Assembly: GCF_042686175.1 (NCBI RefSeq)
Contig: NZ_JBHUOR010000018.1
Location: forward strand, 1 to 64,000
DNA length: 64,000 nt
Direction: 5' to 3'
Source: Kurthia populi
GTDB lineage: Bacteria; Bacillota; Bacilli; Bacillales_A; Planococcaceae
The position numbers and the translations under genes were made by a program. Below the pieces are notes generated by a model. That model was not told the DNA's origin, did no database searches, and worked only from the letters and a program-made list of their open reading frames with translations. How positions within the stretch are numbered: position 1 is the stretch's first letter; each line of letters starts with the position of its first letter. Shown here piece after piece: positions 9,052 to 18,101 of the stretch.

Positions 9052-9378
9052 ATGAAAAACTGGATGTATGTACTTGCAGCAGGTCTTGTAGAGATTTTAT
9101 GGGTATTTGGCTTAAAGGCATCAGAGTCTGTCTTAGAATGGGCGGGAACTATCGGCTTAATCGTCATTTCCTTCTATTTAATTATGAAGGCAACTTCGCA
9201 TTTACCGGTCGCGACTGTGTATGCAGTATTTACGGGTATCGGGACAGCGGGCACAGTTGCTGTTGGGATGCTATTTTTAGACGAGCCATTTAGTTGGTTG
9301 AAGATTTTATTTATTACGACATTATTAGTAGGTGTTATTGGCTTAAAACTTGTCACAGGTGAAAAGGAGGCAGCTTAA
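9052..9378 (+). CDS. ykkC: SMR-family exporter subunit, YkkC-like
   Basis: A 108-residue, four-helix small multidrug resistance protein. It has the membrane-embedded glutamate in helix 1 (AGLVEILWVFGLK), the VYAVFTGIGTAGTV segment and the LLVGVIGLKLVTGE end typical of YkkC. YkkC pairs with YkkD as a heterodimer; the B. subtilis pair (also called GdnC/GdnD) exports guanidinium. The second subunit starts two bases after this stop codon. Control here appears to be by the upstream TetR rather than a guanidine riboswitch, since no long leader is present. Confidence 0.88.
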   Translation: MKNWMYVLAAGLVEILWVFGLKASESVLEWAGTIGLIVISFYLIMKATSHLPVATVYAVFTGIGTAGTVAVGMLFLDEPFSWLKILFITTLLVGVIGLKLVTGEKEAA

Positions 9379-9379
9379 C

Positions 9380-9691
9380 ATGGCTTGGATCGCATTAATT
9401 GTAGCAGGTTTATCAGAAGTAATCGGTGTAAATGGAATGAATATGCTGGCGCGTCGTGATAAGCGTGGCCTATTTGTGATGATTATTGGTTTTATCATCA
9501 GTTTCTCGCTCTTAAAATATGCGATGATGTCGCTTCCGATGGGCATGAGCTACGCTATTTGGACAGGGATTGGTACAGTGGGTGCTGCCTTGATTGGAAT
9601 GTTTTTCTACGGTGAGTCTAAAAGTGCGCTACGTCTAGCGTGTATCGCGCTTATTCTTGGCTCAGTGATTGGCTTGAAATTAATCGCGTAA
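9380..9691 (+). CDS. ykkD: SMR-family exporter subunit, YkkD-like
   Basis: The 103-residue partner of the preceding gene. Helix 1 carries AGLSEVIGVNGMN with the conserved glutamate, and PMGMSYAIWTGIGTVGAALIG and the ALILGSVIGLKL end match YkkD. The ATG at 9380 follows AAAAGGAGGC inside the end of the previous gene. The frame could extend upstream into ykkC but needs no such extension. The tandem, nearly abutting arrangement is typical of paired SMR proteins inserted in opposite orientations. Confidence 0.88.
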   Translation: MAWIALIVAGLSEVIGVNGMNMLARRDKRGLFVMIIGFIISFSLLKYAMMSLPMGMSYAIWTGIGTVGAALIGMFFYGESKSALRLACIALILGSVIGLKLIA

Positions 9692-9700
9692 ATGACAAGG

Positions 9701-9727
9701 CCTGATTTAGTATCAGGTCTTTTTTTA
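9701..9727 (+). terminator. Terminator of the tetR-SMR operon
   Basis: CCTGAT (9701-9706) pairs with ATCAGG (9712-9717), followed by a T-rich run. Confidence 0.85.
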
Positions 9728-9777
9728 TTGCATGAAAACGCCTTCCAAATTATAGTAATGAAAAGGAGTGGTGCAAG

Positions 9778-11229
9778 ATGTGGAAAAAAATAGGCCTCAT
9801 TATTTTAACTGTAGTCGTTGTTTTTTTCATTGCGACGATCACATTAACCATTTTACAAAAGACAAAGCAGCCTGAGGTGAAAAAAGTAGCTGTAGCGATA
9901 GATGAGAACAAGGCTCTTAACCATTTATCGCAATCGATTACCTTTCAAACGATTTCATACGATGATCGCACGAAAATCAATTTTAAGCCGTATGATGAGT
10001 TTTTATCTTTTTTAGAAAAAACGTATCCACATGTATATGATGAGCTGGATGTAAAGCACATTAATGACTACAGTGTCTTATTTAAGTGGAAGGGACAAAG
10101 TAGTGACGCACCGATTGGGCTCATGGCGCATTATGATGTTGTGCCTGTCGCAAAAGGAACTGAAAAGAACTGGGAACAGCCACCATTTAGCGGCGTAATT
10201 GATGATAAGTACGTTTGGGGGCGCGGTACATTAGATGATAAAGTAGGCGTTATTGGTATTTTAGAAGCTGTGAATCATCTGTTAGCAGAAGGCCATAAGC
10301 CAGCACAAGACCTTTATTTACTCTTTGGTCATGATGAGGAAATTGGTGGCGATGAAGGTGCAGCAAAGATTGTCGCGTACTTAGAGAAGGAAGGCATTCA
10401 TCTGCGTTATGTGCTTGATGAGGGGGGTGTCATTGTAGAGGATATGGTGCCAGGTGTAAGTGAGTCGATTGGCGTTATTGGAATTGCAGAGAAGGGCAGT
10501 GCGAATGCAACGCTCACAGTAGAGGGAAGCGGCGGTCATTCATCACAACCAAAGGATGTTACCACACTTGGGCGTTTAGCACATGCCATTTCAGCTCTTG
10601 AGGAAACACAATTTCCAAGTGATATTCAGGGCCCTACAAAAGAGATGTTCACCTATGTGACACCAGAAATGTCCTTTGGTTACCGATATGTATTTGCGAA
10701 TCAGTGGGTATTTAAGCCGATTATTAAATCCATTTTACTCGACAAACCTGCTACAGCGGCTGTTACACGAACAACGATTGCCCCAACCGTTTTAACTGCA
10801 GGAGATAAGACAAATATTTTACCAGAGAAAGCGACGGCTACAATTAATATGCGCGTCATTCCTGGCGATACATTGGATTCGTTGAAAAAGGAAATCGAAA
10901 AAATTATTGATGACAACCAAGTGCAAGTCCATGTAGAAGGCGAAGTCGCATCAAGTGTGTCTAAAACAGATAATGCAGCCTTTAAAGAAATTCAACAGGC
11001 TGTTTTAGCGACGCATGACAATACGGTTACTACGCCTTACATTATGATTGGAGGAAGTGACGCCAAGCACTATCAAGATGTCGCCGATGATACGTACCGC
11101 TTCTTACCAATCGCGATGGAGAAAGATGGCTTAGAGCGAATGCATGGCACAAATGAGCGTATTGAAAAACAAGCATTTATCGATGCGATTTCCTTCTATG
11201 TAACCTTAATTAAAAATAATATGAACTAA
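9778..11229 (+). CDS. Membrane-anchored M20-family metallopeptidase
   Basis: A 483-residue protein with one N-terminal membrane segment (residues about 4-27) and an M20 dinuclear zinc hydrolase domain. Metal and catalytic marks: LMAHYDVVPV (His, Asp) near residue 117, WGRGTLDDKVG (bridging Asp) near 147, and GHDEEIGGDEGA (catalytic Glu pair) near 188. GGHSSQP marks the dimerisation-domain start. The layout is closest to Xaa-His/CPS1/PM20D1-type carboxypeptidases. The substrate is not readable. AAAGGAGTGG precedes the ATG. Single-gene unit with a terminator behind. Confidence 0.88.
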   Translation: MWKKIGLIILTVVVVFFIATITLTILQKTKQPEVKKVAVAIDENKALNHLSQSITFQTISYDDRTKINFKPYDEFLSFLEKTYPHVYDELDVKHINDYSVLFKWKGQSSDAPIGLMAHYDVVPVAKGTEKNWEQPPFSGVIDDKYVWGRGTLDDKVGVIGILEAVNHLLAEGHKPAQDLYLLFGHDEEIGGDEGAAKIVAYLEKEGIHLRYVLDEGGVIVEDMVPGVSESIGVIGIAEKGSANATLTVEGSGGHSSQPKDVTTLGRLAHAISALEETQFPSDIQGPTKEMFTYVTPEMSFGYRYVFANQWVFKPIIKSILLDKPATAAVTRTTIAPTVLTAGDKTNILPEKATATINMRVIPGDTLDSLKKEIEKIIDDNQVQVHVEGEVASSVSKTDNAAFKEIQQAVLATHDNTVTTPYIMIGGSDAKHYQDVADDTYRFLPIAMEKDGLERMHGTNERIEKQAFIDAISFYVTLIKNNMN

Positions 11230-11234
11230 GTAAT

Positions 11235-11267
11235 AAGGAGGCTACCATGTATAGGTAACCTCCTTTT
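11235..11267. terminator. Terminator between M20 peptidase and HAD gene
   Basis: AAGGAGGCTACC (11235-11246) pairs with GGTAACCTCCTT (11254-11265) with one internal mismatch and a T run to the right. It serves the plus-strand gene and abuts the stop of the convergent HAD gene. Confidence 0.85.
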
Positions 11268-11915
11268 TTAGCCATTCATCGTTTTTAATGTTAATAAATC
11301 CATGACATTATTAATTAAATAGGTAGGCTCTTCTGCTAATAAACTTTCTTGTGAATGGCTACCCCAGGTCACCGCACATGTTTTAATACCAGCCGCCTTT
11401 CCCATTTGCAAATCAAATGTCGCATCCCCAATCATGACCGCCCTTTCAAGCGGAAAGTGATGCCGCTGCTGTAGTAGGAAAATACTTTCTGGATTTGGCT
11501 TATGCTCTGCGACCATATCGGCACCAATCACATCGCTAAAATAATCACGAATGCCAATGAGTGTCAAGTTGCGTAATAACGCATTACTATGTTTGCTAGA
11601 CGCAACATAGCATGCATCTAAGTTGGAAAGTGTTTGTAAAACTTCAGGGATACCATCGTAGACATGGATATATTCTTTTTCATATTCTTTATATAAAATG
11701 CGAAATAATGTAATAAGTTCAGCTAAATCTGTGTCATTGAGTGGTTCAGCTGCCATTGCTTGAAATGATTTTTCAATTGGAATGCCCATATAGTAGGTAA
11801 TCGTTTCATCGCTTGGTACGGTTAAATCTAAATCAAAATAAGCTTTGCGTGTCGCAATTAAACTACATTCACGTGAATCTGCTAATGTCCCGTCAAAATC
11901 AAAGATAAAGACCAT
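11268..11915 (-). CDS. HAD-superfamily phosphatase (phosphoglycolate phosphatase-like)
   Basis: A 215-residue HAD hydrolase. Motif I is FDFDGTLADS at the N terminus (nucleophile Asp), motif II is YVASSKHSN near residue 108, motif III Lys is in AEHKPNPES near 140, and motif IV is MIGDATFDLQMGKAAG near 161. The size and cap region fit the PGP/beta-phosphoglucomutase-like subgroup. The substrate is unknown. A GGAGTGG site precedes the ATG at 11915. Single gene. Confidence 0.88.
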   Translation of the reverse strand: MVFIFDFDGTLADSRECSLIATRKAYFDLDLTVPSDETITYYMGIPIEKSFQAMAAEPLNDTDLAELITLFRILYKEYEKEYIHVYDGIPEVLQTLSNLDACYVASSKHSNALLRNLTLIGIRDYFSDVIGADMVAEHKPNPESIFLLQQRHHFPLERAVMIGDATFDLQMGKAAGIKTCAVTWGSHSQESLLAEEPTYLINNVMDLLTLKTMNG

Positions 11916-12142
11916 TCTAGCCCACTCCTTTCAAGTCACGTACGTTATTCTTTACCCGAAAAAGGCAAAAGTTGAACAGCACCATAACAGCTAGTACGCA
12001 ACGTGTTAAATAATTTTTTAAAAATAATAATATCGTCGATTGGTAAAAGAAAAAATTATGAAAGGTTTCGAGTAGAAAATGATATTTATGTCCATTTTAT
12101 GCGTGTTGTTAGTTTCGGTGATGAGTGTTGTCTATCTTTTGT

Positions 12143-12168
12143 GTTACAATTGGATACTTTTAGGGTAT
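12143..12168 (+). promoter_or_regulatory. Candidate sigma-B-like promoter for the opuC-type operon
   Basis: GTTACA (12143-12148), 14-base spacer, GGGTAT (12163-12168), about 28 bases ahead of the start codon. It approaches the general-stress consensus GTTTAA-N12/15-GGGWAT, which would suit an osmoprotectant importer. The rest of the 11916-12195 intergenic stretch is AT-rich without a recognised gene. Confidence 0.4.
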
Positions 12169-12195
12169 AAGTTTCAGTAGAAAGGGGAGAAGCAT

Positions 12196-13332
12196 ATGCT
12201 GAAATTAGAACATTTATCAAAAGTATATCGGGGTGGCAAGAAGGCAGTAGATGACCTCAATATCGAAGTGGAAAAGGGTGAATTCATTGCCTTCATCGGT
12301 ACGAGTGGGAGTGGGAAGACGACCGCCCTTCGTATGATTAATCGAATGATTGAACCAACAAGTGGTACCATCACATTAAATGGTGAAAATTTGATGAAAA
12401 AGAATCCGGTGGCACTACGACGCTCCATTGGGTATGTTATTCAACAAATTGGCTTAATGCCACATATGACAATCCGCGACAATATTACCCTCGTACCAAA
12501 GCTTTTAAAATGGTCAAAAGAGAAGAAGGACCAAAGCGCCGAAACATTAATCGACCTTGTTGACCTTCCTCGTAGTTATTTAGACATGTACCCTGCACAG
12601 CTATCTGGTGGTCAGCAGCAACGAATTGGTGTCCTACGTGCACTTGCTGCGAATCAAGACATTATTTTAATGGATGAACCGTTTGGTGCGCTAGATCCTA
12701 TCACACGCGATACCCTACAAGATTTAATGAAGGACTTACAGCAGCGTTTAGGCAAAACGGTTATTTTTGTGACACATGATATGGATGAAGCCATTAAGCT
12801 TGCGGATCGTATTTGCATTATGCATAACGGGCAAATGGTGCAGTTTGATACACCAGATAATATTTTAGCCGCGCCAGCGAATGACTTCGTACGTGAATTT
12901 ATCGGCTCACATCGCCTGATTCAAAACAAACCAAGTGCCAAACTCGTAGATGATGTAATGATCAAGCCGATTACGATTTCAATGGAGAAAAGCATTGATG
13001 AGGCGATTTTAATGATGGTCAAACGTCGTGTTGATACGTTGTTTGTTGTCGATGGAAAAGAACATTTACGTGGCATGATTACAGTCGAGGCTATTACAAC
13101 GAATCGTAATTCGACAGATACGGTGTCTGATGTGATGACAAAAGATATTTATGCCGTACATACGGGCACGAAACTTCAGGATACTGTACGTCGAATTTTA
13201 CGTCGTAATTTAAATAATATTCCAGTAATTGATGATGAAAAACATCTTGTGGGGCTTGTCACCCGCGCAAACATCGTCGATATTGTGTATGACACAATTT
13301 GGGGCGATGAGGAAACAGAAAAAGCAGAATAG
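12196..13332 (+). CDS. opuCA: Osmoprotectant ABC transporter ATP-binding protein with CBS pair
   Basis: A 378-residue ATPase of the OpuCA/OpuBA type. Walker A is IGTSGSGKTTA near residue 36, the signature is QLSGGQQQRIG near 136, and Walker B is DIILMDEPFGALD. After residue 240 there are two CBS repeats (DEAILMMVKRRVDTLFVVD and DTVRRILRRNLNNIPVID). In OpuC-type systems the CBS pair senses ionic strength or cyclic-di-AMP. It is the first of four genes spaced by 2-12 bases. Distinguishing OpuB from OpuC is not possible by eye. Confidence 0.92.
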   Translation: MLKLEHLSKVYRGGKKAVDDLNIEVEKGEFIAFIGTSGSGKTTALRMINRMIEPTSGTITLNGENLMKKNPVALRRSIGYVIQQIGLMPHMTIRDNITLVPKLLKWSKEKKDQSAETLIDLVDLPRSYLDMYPAQLSGGQQQRIGVLRALAANQDIILMDEPFGALDPITRDTLQDLMKDLQQRLGKTVIFVTHDMDEAIKLADRICIMHNGQMVQFDTPDNILAAPANDFVREFIGSHRLIQNKPSAKLVDDVMIKPITISMEKSIDEAILMMVKRRVDTLFVVDGKEHLRGMITVEAITTNRNSTDTVSDVMTKDIYAVHTGTKLQDTVRRILRRNLNNIPVIDDEKHLVGLVTRANIVDIVYDTIWGDEETEKAE

Positions 13333-13344
13333 GGGGCGTTATCC

Positions 13345-13980
13345 ATGATGGAATTTATTCAAGCTAATAGTAGCGATATGCTAACGAAAACATGGGAACA
13401 TCTCTACATTTCGCTAATTGCACTGGGCCTCGGCATTGTTGTCGCAGTGCCAGTCGGTATTTTGTTATCAAAAACGAACAAGGTCGCGAAAGTCGTTTTA
13501 TCGATTACAAGCGTGCTGCAAACATTACCATCACTCGCAATTTTAGCGTTAATGATTCCATTTTTAGGCGTGGGGGTTGTCCCTGCAATTATCGCATTAT
13601 TTATTTACGTACTATTACCGATTTTAAATAATACATACTTAGGTATGCGGTCGGTAAATTCAAACTTAGTCGCTGCGGGAACAAGTATGGGCATGACCCG
13701 TTGGCAAACGATTTATATGGTCGAATTGCCGCTTGCGATTCCTGTGATTATGGCAGGGATTCGTCTATCAGCCGTCTATGCCATTTCATGGGCAACACTC
13801 GCATCTTATATCGGTGCTGGCGGATTAGGCGACTTTATTTTTAACGGTTTAAACTTATATCAAACAGACTACATCGTAGCAGGGGCTGTCCTTGTTACCG
13901 TACTCGCACTACTTGTTGATTTTATTTTAAGCCGTGTTGAAAAATGGGTGACACCAAAAGGCTTGCGTGTCGAACGATAA
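13345..13980 (+). CDS. opuCB: Osmoprotectant ABC transporter permease
   Basis: A 211-residue permease with about five or six membrane helices and the EAA-type loop in AAGTSMGMTRWQTIYMVELPLAIP. LQTLPSLAILALMIPFLG in the third helix region is characteristic of the OpuCB/OpuBB line. It forms the channel together with the second permease at 14916. An alternative in-frame ATG lies one codon later. Confidence 0.9.
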   Translation: MMEFIQANSSDMLTKTWEHLYISLIALGLGIVVAVPVGILLSKTNKVAKVVLSITSVLQTLPSLAILALMIPFLGVGVVPAIIALFIYVLLPILNNTYLGMRSVNSNLVAAGTSMGMTRWQTIYMVELPLAIPVIMAGIRLSAVYAISWATLASYIGAGGLGDFIFNGLNLYQTDYIVAGAVLVTVLALLVDFILSRVEKWVTPKGLRVER

Positions 13981-13992
13981 GGGGGAAGGATA

Positions 13993-14913
13993 ATGAAAAA
14001 GCTTATGGCACTTTTAGCTTGTAGTATCCTACTCGTTTTAGCGGGATGCTCAAGTCAAAACGCTGTTGAATCAGGAGATCAGGTCACGATTGCGTCTGTT
14101 TCTACAACAGAAAGCTCCATTATGGCCTATATGCTACGTGATATGATTGAACATTACACAGATGAAGAAGTAGAGATGATTAATAATTTAGGAACGAGTA
14201 CGACACTTCACCAGGCAATGCTGAACGGGGATGCGAATGTTTCTGCAACGCGCTATACAGGAACAGATTTAACAGGGGCACTCGGTGAGGACCCAATTTC
14301 GGACCCTGATAAAGCATTATCAACGGTTAAAAAGCTAACGAAAGAACGCTTTAATCAAACATTCTTTGATTCGTATGGCTTTGAAAACACCTATGCTTTT
14401 TTAGTCACAAAAGAAACAGCAGATAAATATAATTTAAAAACCGTCAGTGATTTAGGGAAGGTCGCAAAAGATTTACAAGCCGGGGTAGATACTTCTTGGA
14501 TAAACCGCGAAGGGGACGGCTATAAGGGCTTTACACAGGCATATGGTTTTGACTTCAAAAAAGTATATCCAATGCAGATTGGGCTTGTCTATGATGCACT
14601 ACAGGCAGGGAAAATGGATGTGGTCCTAGGCTATACAACAGATGGTCGTATTAGCAGCTATGACTTAGTCGTGTTAAAGGATGATAAACAGTTCTTCCCG
14701 CCATATGATGCGAGTCCACTGGCAACAGATAAGTTACTAGAGAAAAAACCGGAAGTAAAGGCGGCAATTGAGCGCCTAATCGGTAAAGTTTCGACAGAGC
14801 AAATGCAGAAGCTAAACTATGAAGCGGATAATGATTTAATTGAGCCGTCAATCGTAGCTGAGCGCTTCTTAGAAGAGCATAATTACTTTAAAGACGATAA
14901 AGGAGGCGAGTAA
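13993..14913 (+). CDS. opuCC: Osmoprotectant-binding lipoprotein
   Basis: A 306-residue substrate-binding protein with a lipobox (VLAGCSS) at residues 17-23, so it is tethered outside the cell. It belongs to the OpuAC-type glycine betaine/carnitine/choline binding fold: TIASVSTTESSIMAYMLRDMI at the start, LGTSTTLHQAML for the first ligand loop, and NLYKDDKQFFPPYDASPL-like sequence in the second lobe. It delivers compatible solutes to the flanking permeases. It overlaps nothing and is two bases from the next gene. Confidence 0.9.
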   Translation: MKKLMALLACSILLVLAGCSSQNAVESGDQVTIASVSTTESSIMAYMLRDMIEHYTDEEVEMINNLGTSTTLHQAMLNGDANVSATRYTGTDLTGALGEDPISDPDKALSTVKKLTKERFNQTFFDSYGFENTYAFLVTKETADKYNLKTVSDLGKVAKDLQAGVDTSWINREGDGYKGFTQAYGFDFKKVYPMQIGLVYDALQAGKMDVVLGYTTDGRISSYDLVVLKDDKQFFPPYDASPLATDKLLEKKPEVKAAIERLIGKVSTEQMQKLNYEADNDLIEPSIVAERFLEEHNYFKDDKGGE

Positions 14914-14915
14914 AA

Positions 14916-15611
14916 ATGGCAGATATGAATACACTCGAGCAATTTTTTTACTACCTCTCTGAAAACGGCTCTTATGTAGTACTTCAATTTTTAAATCACT
15001 TTTTAACATCGATTTACGGCGTATTGCTTGCGGCAGTTGTTGGTATTCCGATTGGCGTGTTAATTGCGAAGTATGGCAAGCTCTCCGGACCGATTATTAC
15101 AATCGCCAATATTATTCAAACGATACCAGCACTCGCATTACTCGCGATTTTAATGCTTGGTATGGGACTTGGTCGTCCGACGGTTATCGTTGCCGTATTC
15201 CTATATGCGTTACTACCCATTATTAAAAATACGTATACCGGCATTACAAATATTAATCAAGATTTAATTGATGCGGGTAAAGGCATGGGCATGACGCGAA
15301 GTCAAGTGCTCTATATGATTGAGTTACCGTTATCCTTGTCTGTTATTATCGGTGGTTTGCGCATCGCACTTGTTGTGGCCATTGGTGTCGTAGCCATCGG
15401 GGCGTTCATTGGTGCCGGTGGTCTTGGCGATATTATTATTCGCGGGACGAACGCAACAAACGGTACAGCGATTATTTTAGCAGGAGCGATACCAACCGCG
15501 TTAATGGCGGTCATTGCTGATATTATTTTAAGCTTTGTTGAGCGTCGATTAGACCCAGTGAAGCGACATAAAAAAGCTTCAACACCAGAAGTACAATCAT
15601 TAGAGAATTAA
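14916..15611 (+). CDS. opuCD: Osmoprotectant ABC transporter second permease
   Basis: A 231-residue permease paralogous to the product of 13345-13980, with the EAA loop in DAGKGMGMTRSQVLYMIELPLSL and IIQTIPALALLAILMLGMG. It is the last gene of the operon, followed directly by dispersed element B, which has a hairpin and T run that can end transcription. Confidence 0.9.
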   Translation: MADMNTLEQFFYYLSENGSYVVLQFLNHFLTSIYGVLLAAVVGIPIGVLIAKYGKLSGPIITIANIIQTIPALALLAILMLGMGLGRPTVIVAVFLYALLPIIKNTYTGITNINQDLIDAGKGMGMTRSQVLYMIELPLSLSVIIGGLRIALVVAIGVVAIGAFIGAGGLGDIIIRGTNATNGTAIILAGAIPTALMAVIADIILSFVERRLDPVKRHKKASTPEVQSLEN

Positions 15612-15750
15612 TAGAGGCTGGCACAAAACACGTTATTTTCTTTTTTTAACGTTCGCAACGAAAAACCGGAATCGCGCTATGGTGCGATTCCGGTTTTTCT
15701 TATGCTCATATAAGAGGTTGTTTGAACATATATGTCCTAGCCTCTTTTTT
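15612..15750. repeat. Dispersed intergenic palindromic element, copy B
   Basis: Same family as copy A but in the opposite orientation. GAGGCTGG-type left end and CCTAGCCTC right end, with a central hairpin AAAAACCGGAATCG against CGATTCCGGTTTTT at about 15661-15698. It lies between convergent genes. Confidence 0.85.
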
Positions 15751-16108
15751 ACCCTTTAAATTCCTCAAATGGCTGAATCGTTAATTTCATTTGTAAAATG
15801 CCTAATTGCTCATCTGATAAGCCATAAAAATCTGTTGCTGCATTATTCAGTGCTGTTACAATGAACGGTCCGAAAATACGCATTGAAAATTTATCTTCAT
15901 CTGAAGCGATACGGAATGAAAAGCCTTCTTGGTCATATTGCGCGTTTTCATCACAAAATAGTACGACATTTGGTACGACATCATTTAAGCTAGCTGGCGC
16001 TAATTTGCGCTCCTCTAAGCCAAGTTGATCTAATGCCCATGTAAAATCAAGCTGACCTTCCTTCGACATTATTTGAACCCCTTGATCGGTTGCGATAAGA
16101 TAATGCAT
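15749..16108 (-). CDS. Conserved-looking hypothetical protein
   Basis: A 119-residue soluble protein, start supported by GGGGGATTTAGAG before the ATG. I see no membrane segment and no known motif. The C-terminal LTIQPFEEF is followed directly by the repeat element. It sits two bases downstream of the MATE gene in the same direction, so the two are probably one operon. Confidence 0.65.
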   Translation of the reverse strand: MHYLIATDQGVQIMSKEGQLDFTWALDQLGLEERKLAPASLNDVVPNVVLFCDENAQYDQEGFSFRIASDEDKFSMRIFGPFIVTALNNAATDFYGLSDEQLGILQMKLTIQPFEEFKG

Positions 16109-16110
16109 CT

Positions 16111-17445
16111 CTAAATCCCCCTAAGTGTTTTTCTTCTAAATTGGAACCATAAAAATATGGAGCGAACATATAAATCAATTAATAATGCGAGCCAGACACC
16201 TGCAATGCCCATATCGAGTGTGATACCTAGTACATACACACCGACAATGCGTAGTCCCCACATACCAACCGCAGTGGCATACATCGGTGTTTTCGTATCA
16301 CCGGCACCTTGAAGTGCACCAGCTAACACAAAGCTCATCGCTACAGCCGGCTGTGCAAAAGCATCAATGCGTAGCGCCGTGACGATTTGGTCAATGACTA
16401 CAGGATCGTCAGTAAACCAGCGTGCCATCCATGGACAAAAAATAAACATGAGCACCCCAAGTACAGACATTACAACAATCGTTACAACTGTTGACAGCAC
16501 CCCGTATTCAAAGGCTTCCTTCATACGCTTTGCCCCAATACTAGCACCAACAAAGGTCGTTGCCACAACCGCCATCCCATACCTCGGCATAAACGTAAAT
16601 GCCTCAATATTTTCAGCAATCATATGTGCCGCATACGTGTCCGCTCCGATTTTAATAATCAAACCAAAGTACACAACCTGCCCAACACGCATAATGAGTC
16701 GTTCTAGTGCAGCGGGTGTAGCTAAAGCTAGGAGCTGCTGCAGGAGTGTTGCATCATTTGGGCTACGCCAACTGAAGCGCAATGCCGTTTTTTGGACCGC
16801 TTGATACAGCCAAATACTATTCACGATTCGAATGAAGACAGTCGCATACGCAGCACCCGCCACGCCGCCATCAAGTACGATAATAAAAATATAATCAAGC
16901 CCGATATGAATGATGTTCAGGATAAAGCTGATTTTAAGCGGAGTTGTTGTATTACCAGTAGCGCGAATGACGCTTGCGAGCACCATTGTTAACGAAATAA
17001 AGAATGCAGGAATACCAACAATGCGTAAATAAACCGCACCTAGCTCAACAATTGCTTCTCCTGCACCCATGACGCGTAGCATATGCTCGGCAAAAAACTG
17101 CGTAGCTAACCCAAAGAAAATACCAGAGACAAGCGCGAGAATCGTGGATTGTCTTGCTGTCTGCCGTGCTTTGCTTATATTGTCTGCACCTAAATACCGT
17201 GCAATCAGTGACGAAGCGCCGACACCAATTGCCATAAAGATAGCCATATAAATCGCAATAATTGCATTGGCGATACTGACCGCCGTCACTGCATCTAAGC
17301 TAACCTTTGAGACAAATAGTGTATCGACAAAACCAACGAGTGTTTGCAAAATGTTTTCAAACATAGCCGGAATGCCCATGACAAGGATAGCTCGTAATTT
17401 TTTCTTTCTTGTATTATATTGCTCAAGTTGTAATTTTTCCATCAT
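16111..17445 (-). CDS. MATE-family efflux transporter
   Basis: About 444 residues and 12 hydrophobic helices. The MATE pattern is seen in GIPAMFENILQTLVGFVDTLFVS at the first helix and in the second-half repeat ATPAALERLIMRVGQVVYFG. It exports organic cations by sodium or proton antiport. The frame is open up to 17550, but that extension would run into the divergent gene and carries no ribosome site. The tandem ATG codons at 17445/17442 are the credible starts. An extended minus-10 box sits only about six bases upstream (see findings). Confidence 0.88.
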   Translation of the reverse strand: MMEKLQLEQYNTRKKKLRAILVMGIPAMFENILQTLVGFVDTLFVSKVSLDAVTAVSIANAIIAIYMAIFMAIGVGASSLIARYLGADNISKARQTARQSTILALVSGIFFGLATQFFAEHMLRVMGAGEAIVELGAVYLRIVGIPAFFISLTMVLASVIRATGNTTTPLKISFILNIIHIGLDYIFIIVLDGGVAGAAYATVFIRIVNSIWLYQAVQKTALRFSWRSPNDATLLQQLLALATPAALERLIMRVGQVVYFGLIIKIGADTYAAHMIAENIEAFTFMPRYGMAVVATTFVGASIGAKRMKEAFEYGVLSTVVTIVVMSVLGVLMFIFCPWMARWFTDDPVVIDQIVTALRIDAFAQPAVAMSFVLAGALQGAGDTKTPMYATAVGMWGLRIVGVYVLGITLDMGIAGVWLALLIDLYVRSIFLWFQFRRKTLRGI

Positions 17446-17520
17446 GCTAAAAGTATAGCACAATAGTTGCGCTTTTCGTCTAGAGCCTTTAGAGTGGATT
17501 ATAGAAGGTGAGGTTTTTTC

Positions 17521-18057
17521 ATGAAACGTATTGCACTTGATATGGACCAAGTAATGGCAGATTTGGTCGCAAAATTTTTAAGCCGCTTTAATGAAGATTT
17601 TGATAAAAACTACACGAAAGAAGATGTTGTAGGCAAACGCTTACCAGAGCTAGACGAACAGGCACCACAAGCACTATACAATTATTACGGGGACCCTACA
17701 TTCTTCCGCGATTTACCAGTCATGCCACATAGCGTTGAAGTCGTAGAGCGTCTAAGTGAACACTATGAAATTTATATTGCGACAGCAGCAATGGAAGTCC
17801 CCCCATCATTTATGGCGAAATTTGAATGGCTACAACAATTTTTCCCAACAATTCCACAGCATCAATATGTTTTTTGTGGCGATAAAAGTGTCATTCAAGC
17901 AGATTATTTAGTCGATGATACGGCTCTTCAACTAAATCGTTTCAAAGGCACTGGCGTGATGTTTACGGCGCCTCATAATATGAATATGGAGTATCCAATT
18001 CGCGTGAATGATTGGCTTGAGGTAGAAAAATTTTTCATGGATGAATTAAAAAAATAA
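17521..18057 (+). CDS. 5'(3')-deoxyribonucleotidase family protein (NT5C type)
   Basis: A 178-residue HAD-type nucleotidase. The N-terminal IALDMDQVMADL contains the DxDxV nucleophile motif of the NT5C family, YIATAAME is motif II, and VDDTALQLNRF is motif IV. Members remove the 5' or 3' phosphate of (deoxy)nucleotides. It is divergent from the MATE gene, preceded by AAGGTGAGG, and ends in a very strong terminator. Confidence 0.85.
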   Translation: MKRIALDMDQVMADLVAKFLSRFNEDFDKNYTKEDVVGKRLPELDEQAPQALYNYYGDPTFFRDLPVMPHSVEVVERLSEHYEIYIATAAMEVPPSFMAKFEWLQQFFPTIPQHQYVFCGDKSVIQADYLVDDTALQLNRFKGTGVMFTAPHNMNMEYPIRVNDWLEVEKFFMDELKK

Positions 18058-18060
18058 TAA

Positions 18061-18098
18061 AAACCCCGAGAGGACTGCACAAATCCTCTCGGGGTTTT
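18061..18098. terminator. Strong bidirectional terminator
   Basis: AAACCCCGAGAGGA (18061-18074) pairs with TCCTCTCGGGGTTT (18084-18097), with T residues continuing. It separates two convergent genes. Confidence 0.95.
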
Positions 18099-18101
18099 TG
18101 C

